From the NCBI GenBank assembly GCA_022559985.1, contig JAFJTR010000075.1, forward strand, positions 85,006-149,005: DNA of 64,000 nt. Reading direction: 5' to 3'. The notes under the pieces were generated by a model. The model was not told where the DNA came from. It ran no database searches and saw only the letters and a list, made by a program, of their open reading frames with translations. Shown piece by piece: positions 37,611 to 46,508 of this stretch. The first letter of the stretch is position 1; each line of letters begins with the position of its first letter. The position numbers and the translations under genes were made by a program. The stretch comes from Parastagonospora avenae f. sp. tritici 18332-5. Lineage: Eukaryota; Ascomycota; Dothideomycetes; Pleosporales; Phaeosphaeriaceae.

Positions 37611-39383
37611 ATGTACGTCGACTCAGGTACCCAAACCCTGGCTTCCCCATCCTGGATTAGGGTAGGTGAAACCTCGGGTTCTTCCTTGGAGTTGCTTTCG
37701 AACGAGATTTTGTTCATGGTTATCGATTGCCTGCTTGATGACTTGAGAGCAAGGTTTGAAGGCGACGACCGACACATACCACTCGGCTCTCTCTGCATTT
37801 CTCCCTGCGATTTTCAGCAAAGCTTTGAATACCAATCGCGCACTGGAGGGCGCAATACGGAGCGAAAATTCATCGTGGCGGACTTTCGGTCGCTCACCCC
37901 ATCCAGCCTTATAGGTTTGGCAGCACTGGCTTCAACGAGCAAGAGACTCCAGGCTATTGCTCAGCCGAAGCTATTCAAAGCGCCTTGTCTTAGTGTGGGA
38001 CGTCACAATCAATTCACCGAAGTATCGCCTCTATACTTGTTCGCACGTACATTGCTCGAGCGTCCAGAACTGAGGAAGGCAACTACAAGTTTGCGCATCG
38101 ATATGCCAGGATCGTGGGGAGGCGATATGGAACGCCGAACATCTGGGCCTCTAGAGGTCCATCGCAGGGGTGCTGCTCTCATAGATGCTCTGGACTGGAT
38201 GCATCATGATGCGAAGACGGGATGGAAATGGCAGCTTCAACGCCTACGCCCGGAGCCGTTTTGCGCAATCATACTGTCTCTTCTGGACAACCTTAAAGAG
38301 CTCTATCTACTCAAAGTGGCCGGCTGCACTGGAGACGTGTTCTCGGACCTTTTTTGGGCAACATCTGCACCATACATGTCAGATGAAGGCCGCGCACTTC
38401 GCTCGCTACGACACTGCCCCGGGTTAGCCAACCTCGAGTATTTCCGGACAGACTCGGTAGAGTCGCTCTCCAGATCGCCCATATTGAACATCACCACGCT
38501 CACGTCACTCCATCTGGCATTTACGGATTCCAATCGGCTCTTCCATGATCTGCGACCGAAATCCTTGCATCGCATCACAACTCTACGCTTCGACTGCGAC
38601 TTCATGGCTGATTGCTTCTATCATACACCAACACAAGCCGTTCCGTTGCCACTCCCATCACCGAACATACCACCCTCACCACCTCCAGGTGTATACACAA
38701 TTCCTCTGCCCCTAATCACTGTACATGGTCCACCGCCGTCAGTTGGTGGACTTTCGCATGAATTACTTGCAGCTTTACCGAGCCTAGAGACCCTCGAGTT
38801 GTTTGCCAATGTAGAGGCGTCTTACGAAACGTATCAATCTCGGTTCACTGGATATCATCTAAGGGGAAAGCGGTATTACGACCTTGTACAACAGTGCGCG
38901 ATCCTCGCGCCTACACTGCGCAAACTGGTATTGCCAAGAGGATGGTGGGCCTGGCCGAACAATGTTCCGTGGAACGTGCGGTTTTCCGATGAGCCTACGT
39001 CAGAAGGTGAACAAGTAGGCGCATACACAGGTTCGATCGCAAATTTCAGTCTTTTCACGCGCCTCCAGACTCTAGTAGTGCATTCAACAGCCATAATTGC
39101 GAAAGGAACTCATGATACTGAAGTTGCAGATGCGATAATGACCTTGCCAGCCAGTATCAGAGATATAACTGTCTACGGCGCGCACGATGGATTGTGGTCT
39201 TGGGTCGGAGAAATTCTGTGTTATCGTGGTTCGCACTTCCCTTTCCTGAAGTCGATTACGCTGTTGCGTGAGGAGCCGGTAGATGGACTGAGCTTGTTAC
39301 CGTTGAGCGAGCTCGGGGCGGTGCATGAGATTCTGTGGAAAGAGATACTTGGGAGTACTGTCTTGGTACGGGTGGATCCATGA
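37611..39383 (+). CDS. F-box-like protein, copy 2 of a tandem pair
   Basis: This is an intronless frame of 590 residues from an ATG in the context CTCA-ATG-T. An F-box-like segment LELLSNEILFMVIDCLLDDL lies at about residues 26-46. It is followed by an insertion of about 55 residues and then the conserved SLIGLAALASTSKRLQAIAQPKLF helix pair, which parallels LCSLSLASRRFRDIAQKHIF of copy 1. The remainder is LRR-like, with the shared RPELR, LPRGWWAWP and FSLFTRLQTL blocks. A Pro-rich loop (about residues 345-375) is absent from copy 1. Like copy 1 it probably serves as an SCF substrate receptor, but it could be a diverged F-box-like protein without ligase function. The two paralogues have diverged strongly, so the duplication is not recent. 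Confidence 0.82.
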   Translation: MYVDSGTQTLASPSWIRVGETSGSSLELLSNEILFMVIDCLLDDLRARFEGDDRHIPLGSLCISPCDFQQSFEYQSRTGGRNTERKFIVADFRSLTPSSLIGLAALASTSKRLQAIAQPKLFKAPCLSVGRHNQFTEVSPLYLFARTLLERPELRKATTSLRIDMPGSWGGDMERRTSGPLEVHRRGAALIDALDWMHHDAKTGWKWQLQRLRPEPFCAIILSLLDNLKELYLLKVAGCTGDVFSDLFWATSAPYMSDEGRALRSLRHCPGLANLEYFRTDSVESLSRSPILNITTLTSLHLAFTDSNRLFHDLRPKSLHRITTLRFDCDFMADCFYHTPTQAVPLPLPSPNIPPSPPPGVYTIPLPLITVHGPPPSVGGLSHELLAALPSLETLELFANVEASYETYQSRFTGYHLRGKRYYDLVQQCAILAPTLRKLVLPRGWWAWPNNVPWNVRFSDEPTSEGEQVGAYTGSIANFSLFTRLQTLVVHSTAIIAKGTHDTEVADAIMTLPASIRDITVYGAHDGLWSWVGEILCYRGSHFPFLKSITLLREEPVDGLSLLPLSELGAVHEILWKEILGSTVLVRVDP

Positions 39384-39592
39384 GTAAGGCAGCCAGCGTG
39401 GCGCTGTCTATAATTTCGGCTTTATTCTCTCAAAACTCCGGGTCCTTGTCTTGCTCCACGCTGCATCGGGACATGGATGCGACTCCATGTCTGGGCACGC
39501 TAAAGTACTGTTGTTGTTGGTAGGACTTCACCTTAGGTAAAGCAAGTACAATTGTACGGTGTGAAGCAAGTTGCAAACTTTAGGTGGTTGCA

Positions 39593-39610
39593 GATTGATT
39601 GATTGATTGA
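39593..39610. repeat. (GATT)n microsatellite
   Basis: Four and a half tandem GATT units are visible between the F-box-like gene and the FAD oxidoreductase. Confidence 0.85.
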
Positions 39611-39812
39611 AGCTATCGTACGAGCAGACTATATACTCCTGCACTAGCCCCTAAGGCGCGTGCAGAGGCTGATCATGTGATGATCAGGTGACTCGTACGA
39701 TCACTCCAAATATTGGTATAAACAGTTGTACTCACCCTACACCGGTCAGCGGCACCGACTTTCAAATTGACTCGGCCTGCTCTTATCCGCACCAAACGTC
39801 TATTCCCCCGTG

Positions 39813-39820
39813 TATATAAA
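39813..39820 (+). promoter_or_regulatory. Probable TATA box
   Basis: A perfect TATATAAA lies about 80 bp before the first ATG and 135 bp before the preferred ATG of the downstream FAD oxidoreductase. The spacing fits a fungal core promoter. Confidence 0.5.
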
Positions 39821-39954
39821 GCCGTCCGAGAAATGCTCCTAATTGATTAGGTACGTTCTCTTCAACCACAACTACTTGTACGACTTATGAACAATTCCAA
39901 ATGTTTCCTCACTCATTTAAATTAATCGAACGCCGCTTTTGGACCTTATCCACG

Positions 39955-41669
39955 ATGAGCCGTCTTGCGCTGTTATCGGGTCTTGGACTAGTTGTCTCCA
40001 TCGCGATACAAGCCCTAGCCGCTGCCCACTTACATGTCGCAACGTTCCAGGCGATACCGCTTGGCATTCGAGTCAAGATTGGATAGCATTCAATAGGGCT
40101 CTTGAATGCCTATTGATTGCACCCTGCACACATTGGCGCACCATGCCACGCATTTTCGATGTGTAACGGAACACCATTGCCCATTTATAGCGAGGCAAAA
40201 TGCAACGCATTCCGCGATGCTTGGCATTTCCCAGAGACACGCCTATCGTCGCCTTCATCACCCATGACTTACGCTTTCTCTAAATACCCCTGCAATAGCT
40301 GGTCAATGTCAAACGCAACCCGCACACTCGGCGGACATGTGTCATACTCAGTCAATGCGACCAGCGTCGATGATCTACAAATGACAGCCAAATTCGCGAG
40401 TGATAACAACATGCGCCTAGTCATTCGGAATACCGGTAATGATATTCTCGGAAATTCAACAAGTACTCATGCACTAGCTATATGGACCAATGACATGAAT
40501 GACATCGAGCTCATTGACTCATATGTAGGATCGGTCTACATAGGCCCAGCTATCAAAGTCGGCGCATGCGTTGAGTCAATCGAAGCTCACACTTTCGCCA
40601 ACTCCCACAAGTCGATGATCGTGGGCGGTAATTGTCCTATCGTTGGCATTGCTGGTGGCTATACCCAGAGCGACGGCCATGGACATCCTCCTTCCGAATG
40701 TAGTCTGAGCGCCGATCAAGTGTTAGATTGGGAGGCTGTGACAGCTTCCGGCAAACTTGTCACCGCCAATGCTGATAGCCATCAAGACCTTTTCTGGGTG
40801 TTGCGCGGAGGTGGAAGTGGCTTGTACGGCGTAGTCGTCTCGATGACCATCAAAGCCCTCCCGGATACCTTCTTTTCGATGGCGTATGTCAGCGTTATGA
40901 AGAACGGGAACAACGCAGGCGCTCTTTGCACGGCGGTTGGAACATTCCTACAGATTCAAGTCTTGTCGACGCGGGTGCTTTTGTTGTGTGGGTCGCTGGT
41001 CCTTCTGGCTTCATGATCATGCCCGCAATAGCACCAGACCATCATCAAGAGGATCTGGGCCATTCACTTGAGCCTTTTCTTACAAAGCTTGACGAGCTCA
41101 GACTCGATCATCGGTACTCATCCTATGAGAAAGCGACGTTCTTGGACAACTACAACGCTCAGACAGCGTCTTGGAATGTGTCTGATTACAACTTAGGTGG
41201 CAGCCTAATTCCTCGTTCACTTCTCACTGAGAACTCTGAACAGCTACTCGAAGCTACTAGATTTATCAGTTCTCAGACGCTCATATCGAGCGTGAACTAC
41301 AACGTAACCAAAGGCGTTTCGTCACCTGACGAAGTTGCCATCAATCCGTATTTCAGGGAAACTCCCATGAGCATAGCATTGGGAACACCGATTGACTACG
41401 CCGACTGGAACACAGCCTTGACTGGACAGGATCATATCTCAAGTTTCTTCCTTACGAAGCTTGCTGAGATCATGCCGTTCGGCGCTGCTTATCTTAGCGA
41501 AGCAGATTTTCAAGCTGCCGATTTTAAGGCCTTATTTTGTGGCTTGCACTACAATAGATTCGACAAGATCGAGGGTCAATTTGACCCCAAAGACTTATTT
41601 TATGCAAAGACAGCGGTGGGAAACGATCGCTGGGCTGAGAATGGGGAAGGCAGACTGTGTAGAGTTTAG
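39955..41669 (+). pseudogene. FAD-linked oxidoreductase (berberine-bridge-enzyme-like), frameshifted
   Basis: Read across frames, this is a complete secreted BBE-like oxidase of about 570 residues. It has a signal peptide (MSRLALLSGLGLVVSIAIQ), a mature start CRNVPGDTAWHSSQDW, an FAD_binding_4 (PCMH) domain with RLVIRNTG and the block VGGNCPIVGIAGGYTQ, and a C-terminal BBE domain ending KDLFYAKTAVGNDRW. The frame changes three times: between about 40020 and 40035, at about 40121-40126, and at about 40950-40958. None of these points allows a normal-sized GT-AG intron. No homopolymer run explains them. In the motif usually read RNTGHD, the FAD-linking His is Asn here (RNTGND), while the second linking Cys (GNC) is kept. 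Several glycines after it are changed. Together this suggests a young pseudogene, with sequencing error as the alternative. Intact homologues oxidise sugars or specialised metabolites. Confidence 0.8.
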
Positions 41670-43073
41670 TCGGTGTCCGCAGAGTTTATAAAATATACCC
41701 ATAATCGACAGCATTGCAAGTGATTGCATAAATTGTGAAGGCTGTAGGATATCTCCCTCCGGACTGAGGTACCAATATAGGTCGTTTGAAGGACGTCTTA
41801 TTGCTGAGGGTGAGACACAGCGACGGCGAGTCAGAGCATTAGCGCATAAGTCCCGATGCGATACTGTAAGAATATGACGCACAACAAGATTGCGCGAGAA
41901 AGTGTGCCAGGCTCTATTGTCTTGTTAGGACGCGATGAGGAAGAACCGAAGGACATAGTGTCAGCCGTGACATTTGTATCGCCAAACAGAAGAGGCGCCA
42001 AAATTAGAGCCGACGTCACCGATAATGCTGCCTGGAATAAGGCAACGGTGACAAAGGCCGCGTGCAATTATGTTGCTCACTACGCAGGGCACATTGGCGA
42101 GGCTGATACGCCTCAGGCTGCAGAACTTGGCGAATACGTTAATGGAAGGCCGTCTAGGCACCGATAGGTACCGGTAAGTGCTGACCCGCCTGCGGATGTA
42201 CTCGCAAAGCAAACGATTTTGAAAAAACATGATTGCAGCAACCAGGGCTGTTTAAAACTTGCGCTCATTGTCGCGCAAGGTTTTACAACAACTGCAAATA
42301 AAGCAGTCGCAGAATTCCTGACTGCAGGCTTCTTCCCGAATGATAAGGTACGAAGGTCGGATTCCTTGCCATAGTGAACCCGACAATTTCTTTCGCGGCA
42401 ATGCAACCAGAAATTGTAGACACTGCTCGCTTTGGTGCATCTGGTTCAATTCACGTATACTTACCATGGGTACTCGTACTTCTCAAGCCTCGGACCACCT
42501 GGGCAGCCTGAAGAATCTGAGTAGCAGTGCTGCGGCACCTAGGCGACCGTTCCTTGAAGAGATTTCCTCGGCGGAGGACTTGATCAGGCAAATTTAGAAG
42601 TGAATGAGCGAAGGACACAATATGAGGGACGAGCTGACTCATAGTCAGCTGACAGTTGGACTGCTTGGGTGGTCTTTTCAACATGTGTACTAAATCTGCA
42701 TGCGAGCCGGTGAGCGAGTATGGTACGCCTTATACCAAGACGAGACAAGAGAGCGCCCTTCTATCATTTAGAAGTTAGAGAAGGCATAAAGTTACAGCCG
42801 CAGCTCCACTGGGCTTAGATGGTGTACAGTCATCTTCGCATCCTACCCCGTCATTTCGCCGCTTGCAGCTCTCATCTCACCGGATGCTACGGGAATACTG
42901 GAAATGGGTGCGACTTAAGTATCATTCCATGGGCGCGTTGCCGTGTAACCCTTCACTTTACCTACCACACGTACTCAACAAATCTATGATCATTTGCAAC
43001 CCTTAACTCTACCACACGTACTCAACAAAACTAACATAATTTGATCATCAGACTGCCGACCAGCCCAGCCATA
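41670..43073. other. Intergenic before the UbiA gene
   Basis: No supportable gene is present. An 85-codon frame near 42340-42597 and short frames at 41856-42167 lack any signature. A direct repeat near the right end (42963-43029) is listed separately. Confidence 0.45.
42963..43029. repeat. 20-bp direct repeat upstream of the UbiA gene
   Basis: The sequence TACCACACGTACTCAACAAA occurs at 42963-42982 and again, identical, at 43010-43029. The copies are 47 bp apart start to start and end 45 bp before the ATG. The repeat could be a regulatory duplication or a chance local duplication of the leader. Confidence 0.75.
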
Positions 43074-44069
43074 ATGACCAAGCCCAGTACTCCCACACTT
43101 GCCAACAGAATTATCGAAACGATACAGATGGCTCGTGGGAAGCTACGACTACATATCAGTATGCTGCTGTATTGGACTTCGACAGCTTTGCGTATTGCTT
43201 GGTTGCTCACCAAGAACGACGTTCCAACCTTTGTGTTTCCAAACACGATGTTTGGCATGACTGCTTCTCTTTCAGGACCAGTCATGATGGACAACACAAC
43301 TACAACACCGCTGCAATTACTCCATCGTCTTCCCTGGGTCATTCTCTTCAGCTGGACCAACCTATTCATATTCAACCTCTCCAACCAGCGTCTTCCCGCT
43401 TCCGTACAAGAAGACAAGCTCAACAAACCATGGAGGCCTATACCCAGCGGCCAAATGACATCAACACAAGCTCGCCGAATCATGCTACTCACCATTCCGG
43501 TCGTTCTCGCATTCAATCATTACGTCCTGCACGTTGGCGTTGAATGTGCTCTGCTTTTCGTATTAAACTGGCTTTACAACGACCTGGAAGGCGGTGACGA
43601 CCACTGGGCTTCGCGAAATATCATTCTTGCCGCTGCATTCTGGTTGTATAATGTAGGAACTTCCAGGGTAGCAGCAACAGATTTGGGCTCACCGGCCACC
43701 TCACTCAGTGCTGCTGGCACAGTTTGGACTTCGGTGATCAGCCTGGTAATATTGACCACCATGCAAGTCCAAGACATCAAAGATCAGGACGGCGACAGGC
43801 TCAAGGGGCGCAAAAGCGCGCCTATTGTTCTAGGCGATTCCTTCACACGCTGGACAGTGGCTATACCTGTCATCTTTTGGTCACTCTTCTGTCCCTACTA
43901 TTGGTCTATGGGTATTTTTGGGTGGATGACGGTCAGCTTTGGTCTTTTGGTGGCTTGGAGGTGCTTGTCTTTGAGAGAGAAAAGCTCTGATGAGAAGACA
44001 TGGAAGTTGTGGGCATTTTGGACCATATTCTTGTCTTCTGCGCCATTTGTACACTCGCTCGGGCTGTAG
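43074..44069 (+). CDS. UbiA-superfamily membrane enzyme (prenyltransferase or terpene cyclase)
   Basis: This is a single-exon gene of 331 residues with about eight hydrophobic helices. The second Asp-rich motif is well kept (QDIKDQDGDRLKGRKS, with D234, D237, D239 and D241). The block after the first motif is also kept (NKPWRPIPSG, about 117-126). The first motif itself, normally N-D-x-x-D-x-x-x-D, is altered: N104-Q, then seven non-acidic residues, then E113-D114. UbiA enzymes bind prenyl diphosphate through Mg2+ held by both motifs. Most transfer the prenyl group to an aromatic acceptor, but in fungi one branch (the fumagillin pathway membrane cyclase) makes sesquiterpenes. The altered first motif makes the cyclase or another unusual activity possible, though this is inference. 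The frame opens at an earlier TTG; the first ATG gives MTKPSTPT. It lies 1.4 kb from the broken FAD oxidoreductase. Confidence 0.88.
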   Translation: MTKPSTPTLANRIIETIQMARGKLRLHISMLLYWTSTALRIAWLLTKNDVPTFVFPNTMFGMTASLSGPVMMDNTTTTPLQLLHRLPWVILFSWTNLFIFNLSNQRLPASVQEDKLNKPWRPIPSGQMTSTQARRIMLLTIPVVLAFNHYVLHVGVECALLFVLNWLYNDLEGGDDHWASRNIILAAAFWLYNVGTSRVAATDLGSPATSLSAAGTVWTSVISLVILTTMQVQDIKDQDGDRLKGRKSAPIVLGDSFTRWTVAIPVIFWSLFCPYYWSMGIFGWMTVSFGLLVAWRCLSLREKSSDEKTWKLWAFWTIFLSSAPFVHSLGL

Positions 44070-44396
44070 GAGACTAGGTACCTTGCGGCGATGCGTTCTG
44101 AGCGTAGAGAGTTGGTCAATTCGAAATAGTTCGAATCGACACAATGTATAATAGGCCAATCATGATTACTCCGCGACTCTTGAATAAATGTACATCGTCT
44201 CGTACGCGTGATGATGGGCAGCTTGTACACGTTATCGGTTGACTAGACATCACACAAGCAATCATCAAACTACTCATTTCCAAGGTCCGCATGACTTCCG
44301 ATCTCGTTTACTAGATTTTCTCGGTTTCACTATATCTCCTCCTTCCCCCTCTCTATTCAAATTTCATCCGCAGACTATTCGCCAGTGATATGCAGC

Positions 44397-44876
44397 ATGG
44401 CAGCCAACGAACTCAAACTCGGCCCAACTCAAAAGGCCATCCGCAACGCCATTCGAGACCAATTCGTTTCTATCATGCAAGGAAGTCTTGTCTCTGCTCT
44501 GAAGATGGATGACCTAACATCCGCCCTTAGTTCATACCTATACTGGTATAGCGAAAAGTACAAAATCGAGATTTTAGAGCCGAGTAGATTTCTTGGCTAC
44601 GTTGATGAGGAAGAAGAGGCGGATGGATCGACGTCGTGGAAAGCTGGATTGAAGTATGTAATACAGATAGAGGTAGGCAAGAATAATGTGGTGGAGGGAG
44701 AGGAGGAGAAGGAGAAGGATGAGGAGGAGAAGGATGAGGAGAAGAAGGAGAAGGAGAAGGAGAAGGAGAAGGAGAAGGATGAGGTGGTGGAGGGAGAGAA
44801 GGAATGGGAAATCGTGTCGGGCACATGGAAAGAAGAAAGAATGGATGCAGTGTCCAGCTTTGTTGCCGCCGTGTAG
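44397..44876 (+). CDS. Small acidic protein with Glu/Lys repeat
   Basis: This is a 159-residue frame from an ATG. The first 75 residues form a helical, folded-looking segment (KLGPTQKAIRNAIRDQF ... SYLYWYSEKYKIEIL). The middle (about 100-137) is an almost pure Glu/Lys/Asp tract encoded by a GAG/AAG purine run. The end (WEIVSGTWKEERMDAVSSFVAAV) looks ordered again. I do not recognise the family. Ordered sequence in the same frame on both sides of the repeat argues that the frame is coding and not only a microsatellite artefact. The complementary strand reads as poly-Ser/Leu and is rejected. The repeat number is likely to vary between strains. Confidence 0.6.
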   Translation: MAANELKLGPTQKAIRNAIRDQFVSIMQGSLVSALKMDDLTSALSSYLYWYSEKYKIEILEPSRFLGYVDEEEEADGSTSWKAGLKYVIQIEVGKNNVVEGEEEKEKDEEEKDEEKKEKEKEKEKEKDEVVEGEKEWEIVSGTWKEERMDAVSSFVAAV

Positions 44877-45015
44877 TGCATGGTAGAGCCGATGGGAGGA
44901 TGACGTAGAAAGCATGCGTAGTCTTCAACCTTGAAGTGAAATTCATAATTATTGTTTTAGCATGTAAGAATCATGTGCTCGCTGATGCCTTGATCAGAGC
45001 AACGAAGGCCTCCCT

Positions 45016-46068
45016 TCACACATCCGGCATCAACTCAGGGACCGCCAACAAATCCACGCTTCCCTCCCTGGCGTTATCAGCCCCAGCATCTCCACCCTCC
45101 TCGATACTGTCGACTGCCTTGCCCTTGCCTTTGACATGGTTCTTCGCCCAGGGATCCCTTCTAGTGCCTTCAGTTGCACCATGTACCCTACCAATTCCAG
45201 CATGCCAATCCGACACCGCCTGTAGTCTCGCATACCTCTCTGCGAAAGCATTACCGGTTCTATGCCTCATCTTTGACGGTGCAGGGGATTCGCCAATGAT
45301 GCCGGATGTGTGCATCTGCGCAGGCGTAGGTGTTGGAGGTGGACGCATGCCAACAGGAAGCTGGGGTGTAGGCGGTATGATGATGGGCCGTTTGAAAGTT
45401 GTCGGCGGTGGCATGGAATTAGTCTCAACGACAGGTGTATTAGTCCCCGGTGAGGCCAGTTTCGTTGGCGAAGTCTCGACCATATGTGGCGTCCTAGCGG
45501 ATGGTGGCGACACGAGTCCATCAGCAGTTGCCCTCGTGCTCGCACCGAGATCATACACCGTGTCCTGCCACAGCCATTTCTCCCACGGCCAGATCCAACC
45601 ATCGTCTTGCCATGGCCATTTGTTGGTTTCTGCGTATTCGTTCAGGGCCAGGACACCCAGCACCAAGATTGTCGCACATAGAAATCCGATAATCGCGTTT
45701 GTGAGCTGTTGCGGGCGTGGAATGGATCCGGATTGTTGCCACTCTGCCACTCCGATGGAAATAATGAGAGCAATGGAGCCATAGCGGTATCTAGGCGGGC
45801 ATGCTGCGATCTTGTTATGCAGGGTGGTGTAGAGGTACATCCAGCCTTGGCGGACAGGCACGGGCGAGACGGTATCAGTGACGGTGGACACGAAGTGGTG
45901 TATACGAGTGAGGACGATGTTAGACCGAGTGGCAGCAACAGTCGAAGATGATGGCAGCACTGCAGCGGTAGCCGAGGGCGTGTCCTCTGCGGCTGGAGTC
46001 TCCGGTAGTGGTTCATCCTCGGGCTCTGTATCGGCGTGAGAGGGCGAGAATGGCGAAGTTGGGTCCAT
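45016..46068 (-). CDS. Hypothetical protein with two transmembrane segments
   Basis: This is a single-exon gene of 350 residues from an ATG. The N-terminus (about 1-50) is acidic and Thr/Ser/Pro-rich. A helical segment (RSNIVLTRIHHFVSTV) precedes two hydrophobic stretches: YGSIALIISIGVAEW (about 96-112) and a long one at LTNAIIGFLCATILVLGVLAL (about 121-142). A Trp-rich patch (KWPWQDDGWIWPWEKWLW) follows directly and would lie at the membrane surface. The C-terminal 180 residues are Pro/Thr-rich and disordered, ending in a basic then acidic tail. No known domain is visible. It may be an organelle or ER membrane protein. The 3' end is close to that of the acidic-repeat gene (convergent), and the 5' side is divergent from the triple-amber frame. 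Confidence 0.75.
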   Translation of the reverse strand: MDPTSPFSPSHADTEPEDEPLPETPAAEDTPSATAAVLPSSSTVAATRSNIVLTRIHHFVSTVTDTVSPVPVRQGWMYLYTTLHNKIAACPPRYRYGSIALIISIGVAEWQQSGSIPRPQQLTNAIIGFLCATILVLGVLALNEYAETNKWPWQDDGWIWPWEKWLWQDTVYDLGASTRATADGLVSPPSARTPHMVETSPTKLASPGTNTPVVETNSMPPPTTFKRPIIIPPTPQLPVGMRPPPTPTPAQMHTSGIIGESPAPSKMRHRTGNAFAERYARLQAVSDWHAGIGRVHGATEGTRRDPWAKNHVKGKGKAVDSIEEGGDAGADNAREGSVDLLAVPELMPDV

Positions 46069-46360
46069 GGTTGTGCGGCTTGTGGATGCGAGAATATGTG
46101 TGAGGAGAGCAGAGTGGAATACATACAGCGGCGCAAGGCTACTAAGTGCTGCCTGTTAGTCACACAGTGACGGTGAAAGTGAGGACTTGTCCGTATCGAT
46201 CAAATATCCCCTCGGAATGTTCCACGTACAATTGTTACCTTACGCCTTCTAACTGTCTTTCTATTAGTCCTCGATCCGCAATCAAAGTGAATGGGGCCCG
46301 GGTATCATGATGCTGCATTCGTCCCGTCCTCACGTGTGCTTCGAAATTTTGCGACCTTCT

Positions 46361-46377
46361 CCCCCCCCCCCCCCCCC
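46361..46377. repeat. Poly-C tract (C17)
   Basis: Seventeen consecutive C residues are visible about 50 bp upstream of the TATA box of the downstream frame. The length should be treated with care because such runs are error-prone. Confidence 0.85.
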
Positions 46378-46427
46378 AAATAGGAAGCGTGCTATTGTGG
46401 GATTGGCATCTGCTTCGTCTCCCTCCT

Positions 46428-46433
46428 TATATA
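46428..46433 (+). promoter_or_regulatory. Probable TATA box
   Basis: TATATA lies 75 bp upstream of the ATG at 46509 and is followed by a pyrimidine-rich stretch and an A-rich leader, the classic layout of a fungal core promoter. Confidence 0.5.
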
Positions 46434-46508
46434 CCCCTCGGCCCTCCTTTTCTTCTTCAGCTACCATCACACTTCCTCACTTCCATACCAACAATCATCC
46501 CAATAAGA

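Larger units (their letters stand above)
39384..39954. other. Promoter region of the FAD oxidoreductase
   Basis: A (GATT)n microsatellite (39593-39610) and a TATA box (39813-39820) lie in this otherwise gene-free stretch. An earlier in-frame ATG at 39901 exists, but the hydrophobic signal sequence begins at the ATG at 39955. Confidence 0.5.
46069..46508. other. Divergent promoter region with a C17 run and TATA box
   Basis: These 440 bases lie between divergent genes. They contain an uninterrupted run of 17 C at 46361-46377 and a TATATA at 46428-46433, followed by a CT-rich and then CA/A-rich leader up to the ATG at 46509. Confidence 0.6.

Noticed and set aside
39955..41669. A spliced, intact version of the FAD oxidoreductase
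   Set aside because: The only phase-correct GT-AG candidate (about 35 bp near 40887) is too short and would remove coding sequence; the other two slips have no candidate at all.
44597..44881. Poly-Ser/Phe and poly-Leu frames opposite the acidic-repeat gene
   Set aside because: They are pure read-outs of the complementary purine/pyrimidine run, with no flanking ordered sequence.
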